Below, piece by piece: positions 8,211 through 14,221 of a stretch of 32,767 nt of DNA (position 1 is its first letter; each line of letters starts with the position of its first letter). Both the position numbers and the translations under genes were made by a program. Below the pieces are notes generated by a model, which was given only the letters and a program-made list of their open reading frames with translations, ran no database searches and was not told the DNA's origin. This DNA comes from an uncultured Prevotella sp. (GTDB lineage: Bacteria; Bacteroidota; Bacteroidia; Bacteroidales; Bacteroidaceae), in contig CAAGIW010000014.1 in assembly GCA_900770025.1 (NCBI GenBank), positions 1 to 32,767 on the forward strand, read 5' to 3'.

Positions 8211-8254
8211 CATCATCACACATCGCGCTCAACATCATCACACATCGCATTCAA
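8211..8254 (+). repeat. 22-bp tandem duplication between mtnN and luxS
   Basis: CATCATCACACATCGCGCTC plus AA (8211-8232) is repeated directly at 8233-8254 with two mismatches. It fills most of the 58-bp spacer, starts right after the mtnN stop, and ends 14 bp before luxS. No stem-loop is evident. It may only reflect slippage, but it sets the distance between the two cistrons. Confidence 0.8.
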
Positions 8255-8268
8255 CAATATCAAACAAT

Positions 8269-8748
8269 ATGGAAAAAATACCCAGTTTCACCATCGACCA
8301 CAATCGTCTGCTGCGGGGCATCTACGTGTCGCGCAAGGACGAGGTGGGCAATGAGGTGGTCACCACCTTCGACATCAGAATGAAAGAACCCAACCGCGAA
8401 CCCGCCCTGCACGTAGGGGCCCTGCACACCATAGAGCATCTGGCGGCCACCTATCTGCGCAATGATGCACAGTGGAAAGACCGCATCGTGTATTGGGGCC
8501 CTATGGGATGCCTCACGGGCAACTACCTGTTGCTCAGGGGCGACTACCGCAGTGAAGACATTGTGGAACTGATGCAGCGCACCTTTGCCTTTGTGGCCGA
8601 CTATGAGGGGGTGGTGCCCGGCACACAGCCCCAAGACTGCGGCAACCACCTGCTGCACGACCTGCCCATGGCTAAGTGGGAGGCCAGGAAATACCTCACC
8701 GAAGTGCTGCTTCAGATGAAGGAAGAAAACCTGAACTATCCGCAATAA
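8269..8748 (+). CDS. luxS: S-ribosylhomocysteine lyase (autoinducer-2 synthase)
   Basis: LuxS converts S-ribosylhomocysteine to homocysteine and 4,5-dihydroxy-2,3-pentanedione, the precursor of autoinducer-2. The 159-residue protein has the metal-binding HTIEH (His53, His57) and the third ligand Cys124 in DCGNHLLHD. The catalytic Cys81 lies in the GPMGCLTGNYLL block, and FDIRMKEPN is the family's early motif. The ATG at 8269 is chosen because the family begins with an MEKIPSF-like segment; longer upstream frames are shadows. It follows mtnN, which makes its substrate. An intergenic repeat element (8795-9033) and a strong hairpin (9051-9077) lie downstream before the convergent transporter. 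Whether AI-2 is used for signalling here cannot be read from the sequence. Confidence 0.97.
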   Translation: MEKIPSFTIDHNRLLRGIYVSRKDEVGNEVVTTFDIRMKEPNREPALHVGALHTIEHLAATYLRNDAQWKDRIVYWGPMGCLTGNYLLLRGDYRSEDIVELMQRTFAFVADYEGVVPGTQPQDCGNHLLHDLPMAKWEARKYLTEVLLQMKEENLNYPQ

Positions 8749-8794
8749 CTGGCAGAGCCTACGGGAAGAGAATAAAACATGAACGTAGCGATTC

Positions 8795-9033
8795 TGTTGC
8801 GATATAAGTGACAGATGATGGGCCGATAATGTGCTTTCTGAGACCTTGCTGGAGGCAGATTGAATTACAAGACATTTTGTGTCATTTTCCAAAACTGCCA
8901 CTTTTGCGTTCCAAAAGTGGCAGTTTTGCACTGCAAAAGTGGCAGTTTTGCAAAACGATGCTTAGAGAGCCATCTAAGAGGGGCAGAATCATTAACAAAA
9001 CAAACCTCTTACATGAGGCTTATACCGAACACA
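8795..9033 (+). repeat. Dispersed 22-bp-array element, copy 1
   Basis: This is one of three related non-coding elements in the window. The left end TGTTGCGATATAAG (8795-8808) is an imperfect inverted match to the right end CTTATACCGAACACA (9019-9033). The centre (8887-8952) holds three contiguous 22-bp units of the form TTCY-AAAA-N7-TTTT-GCR. Their cores are CTGCCAC, GTGGCAG and GTGGCAG. Units 1 and 2 therefore form a perfect 15-bp stem with a 7-base loop. The array runs into GCAAAACG, as in the other copies. The left flank (about 80 bp) aligns without gaps to copy 3 at roughly two-thirds identity. It lies between two convergent genes. No protein coding is proposed. Confidence 0.8.
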
Positions 9034-9050
9034 CATTATATATATAATAA

Positions 9051-9077
9051 GGAGCGTCTCCACTGCGGAGACGCTCC
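9051..9077. terminator. Bidirectional terminator hairpin between luxS and the MFS gene
   Basis: GGAGCGTCTCC-ACTGC-GGAGACGCTCC is a perfect 11-bp stem with a 5-base loop, followed on the plus strand by TTGTTAT. It lies between convergent genes and could stop transcription from both sides. Confidence 0.75.
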
Positions 9078-9091
9078 TTGTTATATCATCA

Positions 9092-9155
9092 AAACCTTGG
9101 ATGATTATCGTTAAATCCTCGGATTAGATTTGTATATCGCCAAATCCTTGGGGGA
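9092..9155. repeat. Degenerate short repeats at the MFS gene 3' end
   Basis: Three related blocks, AAACCTTGGATGATTA, AAATCCTCGGATTA and AAATCCTTGGGGGATTA, lie in a row with unequal spacing. The last one reaches into the stop codon region of the transporter gene. The match is seen directly; the role is unknown. Confidence 0.4.
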
Positions 9156-10640
9156 TTATTCGGCAATCACGGGCTTGTATTTGGGAACCAGCATCTTCAT
9201 GATGACCCAGCCCACGAGATAAGCCACTGCACAGATGCAGAAGATAATCATGTAGCCAGCGGGCTTGCCTTCAAAACCTACGAAGCTGAATGCCTCGCCC
9301 TGTGTCTCAGCATAGGTGAACAGTGCACCGGCACCCTTGTTGATGAGGAACGAACCCACACCACCTGCCATGCCGCCGATGCCAGTGATGGTGGCAATGG
9401 TTGACTTGGGGAACATGTCACCCACGGTGGAGAAGATGTTGGCACTCCATGACTGGTGGGCAGCACCCAAAATACCGATGAGGATGATGGGGAACCAAGG
9501 TGTGTTGAACACGCCGCCCAAGGGCTGTGCAAACAGACCTAACAGGGGGAAGAAGGCAAAGATGAGCATGGCGCGCATACGTCCGGCATAGGCGTTCATG
9601 CCGCGGTTGATGAAGAAGGTGGGCAACTTGCCTCCCAGAATACTCAGCATGGTGATGAGATAGAGCACGAAAATGAGCACCATACCCTCCACGTCGGTGG
9701 GGTTGATCTCGAACTGTGCCTTCAGATAGGCAGGAGTCCAGAACAGGAAGAACCACCATACACCGTCGGTCATAAACTTACCCACGATGAACGACCAGGT
9801 CTGGCGGTAGGTGAAGCACTTCAGGAAGCCGATGGCAGGACCGTCGTCGGTAGCGTCTTTCGGGTCAGAGTCGGTCTCCACATCCTGGTTGATGTAGGTC
9901 AGCTCGGCTGCATTCACCTTGGGATTCTGGTTGGGTTTCTTGTAAAGGAAGATCCAGAAGCCCATCCATACGTAACCCAATGCACCGATAACGATGAAAG
10001 CCATCTCCCAACCAAAGAACTTGGCCAGCACGGGAATGGTGAAGGGAGCGATGAGCGCGCCCACAGATGCACCGCTGTTGAATATGGCTGTGGCAAAGGC
10101 GCGGTCTTTCTTGGGGAAGTACTCGGCAGTCACCTTGATGGCTGCGGGGAAGTTTCCTGCCTCACCAAGTGCCAGGATGCAGCGTGCACCGAGGAACAAC
10201 CACACGCTGGTGGCAGAGATGGCAAGGGCAGCATCGGCCGCTCCCGACTCGCAGAATGAGCGAAGCACCTCTTTGGCACCCTCAAAGCCCACAGCCCACT
10301 CGCCGGCCACAAGACCGCAGGTGGCGATACCGCAGAACGCATGGAGCACAGCACCGGTTGACCATACGAAGATGGCCCAGAGATAACCCTTGCTGGTGCC
10401 CATCCAGTCCACGAACTTTCCGGCAAAAAGCATACACACGGCATAGATGATGGAGAAGTAAGCGGTGATGGTACCGTAGTCTTCGTCACTCCAGCCAAAC
10501 TCTTGTTGGATGCCGCCCTCTCCCGGGAAGGTGAGAGAAAGCACCTGGCGATCCATGTAATTCACTGTTGTTGCAAGAAACAACATTGCACAAATGATCC
10601 AACGATAGTTGGTCATTTTGGTTGTTTTAATGGAACTCAT
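9156..10640 (-). CDS. MFS transporter, anion:cation symporter family, hexuronate-type
   Basis: This 494-residue permease probably imports hexuronates or a similar sugar acid with a cation. It shows the ACS-family start WIICAMLFLATTVNYMDRQV with the typical NYMDR in helix 1, the loop GKFVDWMGTSKGY between helices 2 and 3, and LGEAGNFPAAIKVTAEYFP in helices 4-5, the ExuT/GudP signature. It is longer than classical ExuT (about 430) because of an extra loop of about 40 residues (GLVAGEWAVGFEGAKEV onward, after helix 3). The ATG at 10640 is used; MTNYRW at 10616 is an alternative. It stands alone on the minus strand with its own promoter. A secreted GH28 pectinase 13 kb away would release galacturonate-containing products. 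The precise substrate is inferred. Confidence 0.85.
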   Translation of the reverse strand: MSSIKTTKMTNYRWIICAMLFLATTVNYMDRQVLSLTFPGEGGIQQEFGWSDEDYGTITAYFSIIYAVCMLFAGKFVDWMGTSKGYLWAIFVWSTGAVLHAFCGIATCGLVAGEWAVGFEGAKEVLRSFCESGAADAALAISATSVWLFLGARCILALGEAGNFPAAIKVTAEYFPKKDRAFATAIFNSGASVGALIAPFTIPVLAKFFGWEMAFIVIGALGYVWMGFWIFLYKKPNQNPKVNAAELTYINQDVETDSDPKDATDDGPAIGFLKCFTYRQTWSFIVGKFMTDGVWWFFLFWTPAYLKAQFEINPTDVEGMVLIFVLYLITMLSILGGKLPTFFINRGMNAYAGRMRAMLIFAFFPLLGLFAQPLGGVFNTPWFPIILIGILGAAHQSWSANIFSTVGDMFPKSTIATITGIGGMAGGVGSFLINKGAGALFTYAETQGEAFSFVGFEGKPAGYMIIFCICAVAYLVGWVIMKMLVPKYKPVIAE

Positions 10641-10725
10641 TTGTCTTTAGTAAATTATTTGTTATAGAATTAGTTTCCTTCTGTAGCGGCATCTTCTGCC
10701 AATGGCGCATTAGGTTAGCCAGTTG

Positions 10726-10733
10726 CAAATATA
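10726..10733 (-). promoter_or_regulatory. -7 box of the hexuronate-type transporter
   Basis: Read on the minus strand this is TATATTTG, a full TAnnTTTG match, about 90 bp upstream of the start codon. No clear TTTG at the -33 position is seen. The leader contains a short complementary pair, GGCAGAAGATGCC. Confidence 0.5.
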
Positions 10734-10834
10734 CATAATTTTTTTGTTTCTCCTGCCTTTTCCACCAAAAAAGGGGAGAAAGAGTACCTCTAATGGATGT
10801 TTGCGGCACTCTTTCCACGGTTCAGGGGGGTGTT

Positions 10835-13306
10835 TTAGTCCTGATAATACACTCTCTTCACCCTGCCAGAGATGCCTGTGAGCACCTCGTAGGGGATGGT
10901 GCCGAGCGTGTCGGAGAGCACTGTCACGGGCAGGTTGTTGCCAAATATTTCCACGCTGTCTCCCTCTTGGCAGGGAATGTCGGTCACGTCTATCAGTGCC
11001 ACGTCCATGCAGATGTTGCCCACATAGGGTGCCTTTTGCCCGTTCACCAAACAATAGCCGTGGCGGTTGCCCAAGTGTCGGTTCAGACCGTCGGCATAGC
11101 CTATGGGGATGGCGGCGATGATGCTGTCGCGTTCCAGCGTGCCCTTGCGGCTATAGCCCACCGTGTCTTCCTTCTTCACGTGGCGCAACTGCAGTATGGT
11201 GGTCTTCAGTGTGCTCACGGTATGCAGGATTCGGTTGTCGCGCGGGTCTATTCCGTAGAGTCCTAATCCTAATCGGCAGCAGTCCAACTGGCGTTCGGGG
11301 AAGTGCTCTATGCCCGCGCTGTTGTCGATATGGCGCAGAATCTTGTGGCCGAAAGCCCCCTGCAGTTTCCTTGATGCCTTGTCGAAACGCTCGAACTGTT
11401 CTGCTGAGAAGGTGTCGAACGAATCGCTGTCGGCCCCCACAAAGTGCGTGAACACCGAACGGGGCACGATGGCGTTCTGTCTTTTCAGTCGGGCTATCAG
11501 TTCATCCATGTCCTCCTCGGGCGAGAAACCCAGTCGGTGCATACCGGTGTCAAGCTTGATGTGCACGGGCCAGTCGGTGATTCCCTCTTTCTCTGCAGCC
11601 TTAATCAGGGCATCCATCAGGCGGAAGCTATATACCTCGGGCTCTAAGTCATAGTCGAACATCGTTTTGAAGGCCGTCATCTCGGGGTTCATGATGATGA
11701 TGTTCTGTGTGATGCCGTTCTTTCTCAGCGTCACTCCCTCGTCTGCCACGGCCACGGCCAGATAGTCCACACGGTGGTCTTGCAGTGTCTTGGCCACTTC
11801 CACGGCTCCAGCACCATAGGCATCGGCCTTGATCATGCACACCAATTTGGTTTCAGGTTTCAGGAATGAGCGGTAGAAGTTCAGGTTGTCCACCACGCTG
11901 TTCAGGTTCACCTCCAGGATGGTTTCGTGCACTTTCTGTTCCAACAGTTCCGTCAGATGGTCGAAGCCGAAGGAGCGTGCGCCCTTCAGCAGTATCACTT
12001 CGTCGTGCAGCGACTGGAACACCTCGCTTCTTTCAAACTGCTCCACGCCGGTGAAGAAGAATTTTTCGGCAATAGAGATATGGTCAGCCTGCTGCTTGAT
12101 GCCGGGACCTATGCCGATGAACTTTTCCACACCACGCTTGATGGCGAGCTCCGACACCTTGCCGTAGAGCACTTCCGGCTTGTCGCCACTCTGGTATATG
12201 TCGCTGAGTATCAGTGTGCGCTTGCGCCCTTTGTGGTCGGGTCGGCGGTTCATAAAGTCGAGTGCGATGTCTAAGGAGTTCACATCCGAGTTGTAGGAGT
12301 CGTTGATAAGCGTGCAGCCATGCCGCCCCTCTTTCACCTCAAGTCTCATGGCCACAGGCTCCAACGTGGCTATTCGCTGTGCCAATGTCTCCGCATCCAT
12401 GCCTAAATGCAGGGCGGTGGTGGCACATGCCAACGAGCATTTCACCGAAGCCTCGTCGATAAAGGGCAGGGTATAGCACCCCTCTGTGCCTTGAAATACG
12501 TAGTGCACGGTGGTGGTGTTGCCGTTGTTGCCTATCTGTTTGATGAACATGGGAGCCCTGCTGTCGCACATGCTCCAGCCCAACTTGCATCCGCGATAGT
12601 CAGCCTTGCGCAGACAGCGGCCTATGGTGCGGTCGTCAGAGTCATATACCATCACCTTGGCACCGTGTGCAAGTTCTATCTTTTCCATGCACTTCTCCTC
12701 AATCGAGCGGAAATTTTCCTGATGAGCGTCTCCCAATGAGGTGAGAACGCAGATGGTGGGCTGTATGATATCGCTCAAAGCCGCCATTTCTCCGGGCTGG
12801 CTGATGCCCGCCTCGAACAGTGCAATCTGGCTTTGCTCGTTGAGCAACCACACTGAAAGGGGCACACCTATCTGCGAATTGTAACTGCGGGGCGAGCGTG
12901 TGACCACCATCGAGGGTGAGAGAATCTGGTAGAGCCATTCCTTCACCATCGTCTTGCCGTTGCTTCCTGTGATGCCTATCACGGGGATGCTGAACTCGTC
13001 GCGGTGCCTTTCCGCCAGTCTTTGCAGAGCTTCCAAGGTGTTGGTCACCTTCAAGAAGTTGGCTTGCGGATAGTTTTCGGGGGCAGAAGGCAGCGTGTTC
13101 ACCACAAAGTTGCGCACACCGCGACGGTAGAGGTCGGCAATGTAGCGGTGACCGTCATTGCGTTCGGATGTGAGGGCGAAGAAAAGGGTTTCTTCGGCAA
13201 AGCATAGTGAGCGGCTGTCGGTAAGTATTTGGCCGATGTTGGCATCGGTATCTCCCACGCGTCGGGCCCCGATGAGCGTGGTTATCTTCTCAATGGTGTA
13301 TCTCAT
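10835..13306 (-). CDS. Bifunctional UDP-MurNAc-tripeptide:D-Ala-D-Ala ligase / alanine racemase (MurF-Alr fusion)
   Basis: This 823-residue fusion has two activities of D-alanine use in peptidoglycan synthesis. The N-terminal MurF part (about 1-450) adds D-Ala-D-Ala to the UDP-MurNAc tripeptide. It has the Mur ligase P-loop GITGSNGKT at 111-119, followed by the central-domain block LFEAGISQPGEMAAL and the C-terminal-domain block LINDSYNSDVNSLDIAL. The C-terminal PLP-dependent alanine racemase starts at about 459. It carries Lys493 in MIKADAYGAG for the cofactor, LDTGMHRLGF, and Tyr718 in VGYSRKG as the second base. The fusion is common in Bacteroidetes and unusual elsewhere. It is the last gene of the run fkp-GSCFA-murF/alr, with 53 bp to the preceding gene. 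Both halves look complete. Confidence 0.95.
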   Translation of the reverse strand: MRYTIEKITTLIGARRVGDTDANIGQILTDSRSLCFAEETLFFALTSERNDGHRYIADLYRRGVRNFVVNTLPSAPENYPQANFLKVTNTLEALQRLAERHRDEFSIPVIGITGSNGKTMVKEWLYQILSPSMVVTRSPRSYNSQIGVPLSVWLLNEQSQIALFEAGISQPGEMAALSDIIQPTICVLTSLGDAHQENFRSIEEKCMEKIELAHGAKVMVYDSDDRTIGRCLRKADYRGCKLGWSMCDSRAPMFIKQIGNNGNTTTVHYVFQGTEGCYTLPFIDEASVKCSLACATTALHLGMDAETLAQRIATLEPVAMRLEVKEGRHGCTLINDSYNSDVNSLDIALDFMNRRPDHKGRKRTLILSDIYQSGDKPEVLYGKVSELAIKRGVEKFIGIGPGIKQQADHISIAEKFFFTGVEQFERSEVFQSLHDEVILLKGARSFGFDHLTELLEQKVHETILEVNLNSVVDNLNFYRSFLKPETKLVCMIKADAYGAGAVEVAKTLQDHRVDYLAVAVADEGVTLRKNGITQNIIIMNPEMTAFKTMFDYDLEPEVYSFRLMDALIKAAEKEGITDWPVHIKLDTGMHRLGFSPEEDMDELIARLKRQNAIVPRSVFTHFVGADSDSFDTFSAEQFERFDKASRKLQGAFGHKILRHIDNSAGIEHFPERQLDCCRLGLGLYGIDPRDNRILHTVSTLKTTILQLRHVKKEDTVGYSRKGTLERDSIIAAIPIGYADGLNRHLGNRHGYCLVNGQKAPYVGNICMDVALIDVTDIPCQEGDSVEIFGNNLPVTVLSDTLGTIPYEVLTGISGRVKRVYYQD

Positions 13307-13359
13307 TGTGTCTGTTGTCTGTGGTTCCTATACCATTTCTGTCGCCCCGCCGGCTGACT

Positions 13360-14196
13360 TCAAGGTTGGAAAACAGCCTCTTTCTGGGCGGCATATACGG
13401 CTGCAAAGGTCGGATATTTTTTTGATAAAGCTTCTATTTTTAACAATGTTTTATCCATGAAGGTCTTGTATTCCGCTGAGTCGGGATGAAAAGGCTTGTG
13501 CGAAAGGGCCTCCTTGATGGGGCGCCAGTCTTGTATGTATTGCAATGATCGCGTGCTGAAGCAACTGGACATCAGTGCATTCCATATATAATCCACCGCC
13601 TGTGCAGAGGGGTGCAGCATGTCTTCGGCATAGAAACGGTAGTCGCGCAGCTCGTCGTTCATAATCTCGTATGCGGGGAAGTAGTGGCAGCAGGCCTCTT
13701 CTTGCACCAGTCTGTCGGCGGCAAGAAGCAGTGTGGCCTTCGACAATCGGCTGCCGTGATACCCATATTTGCGGTATCTGATGGGGCTCACCGTAAGGAT
13801 GACGTTCACTTGAGGGTTGCGTTGTCTGAGCAGTTGCACAGCCTGTTGGAGCCATTGGTGGCAGGTGGACACATCCATTTCCTCCTCCTGAAACAGTGCC
13901 TGCGGGCGTTTCATGCAGTTATCCACTATCTCGCCTGTCTCTTTCAGCAGGTATATGTGGTTGGTGCCTAAGGTGATGATGCACACATCGGGTGCTTCTT
14001 TGCTGCGGGCAATGGTGTGTAGGATGCTTGCCGGGTTGTACATCACCCCATAAGGATTGACGGTGGTGGCAAACATGTTGTCTCTCAGATGCCTGCCTAT
14101 GGCATCGGCAAAGCATGAACCCACACAAAGCAAACGGCTGTGGGGTTCTATGCTAAAGGGAAAGGTGGGAATCTCCACCTTGGTAGTCCATTCCAT
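13360..14196 (-). CDS. GSCFA domain protein
   Basis: This is a 278-residue protein of the GSCFA family (SGNH-hydrolase-like superfamily). The family name motif is present as LLCVGSCFADAIGRHL near residue 23, followed by NPYGVMYNPASIL. A GTNHIYLL block and TVSPIRYRKYG come next. AEDMLHPSAQAVDYIWNAL near 205 is similar to the Asp-x-x-His end of SGNH enzymes. There is no signal peptide, so it is likely cytoplasmic. The catalytic activity is not established; an esterase or acyltransferase role on cell-wall or glycan precursors is possible. It lies 25 bp after fkp and 53 bp before murF-alr, which suggests co-transcription and an envelope-related role. The family is certain, the function inferred. 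Confidence 0.88.
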   Translation of the reverse strand: MEWTTKVEIPTFPFSIEPHSRLLCVGSCFADAIGRHLRDNMFATTVNPYGVMYNPASILHTIARSKEAPDVCIITLGTNHIYLLKETGEIVDNCMKRPQALFQEEEMDVSTCHQWLQQAVQLLRQRNPQVNVILTVSPIRYRKYGYHGSRLSKATLLLAADRLVQEEACCHYFPAYEIMNDELRDYRFYAEDMLHPSAQAVDYIWNALMSSCFSTRSLQYIQDWRPIKEALSHKPFHPDSAEYKTFMDKTLLKIEALSKKYPTFAAVYAAQKEAVFQP

Positions 14197-14221
14197 AACG
14201 GGGTGTGTTCTGACTGTTGCC

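Noticed and set aside
8260..8931. A 223-codon minus-strand frame antisense to luxS
   Set aside because: It is the shadow of luxS; only the part within the repeat element has any independent similarity, treated as a low-level finding.
8887..8952. CRISPR array reading of the 22-bp repeats (also 17077-17164 and 25417-25504)
   Set aside because: Units are contiguous without unique spacers, number only three or four, and no cas gene is present.
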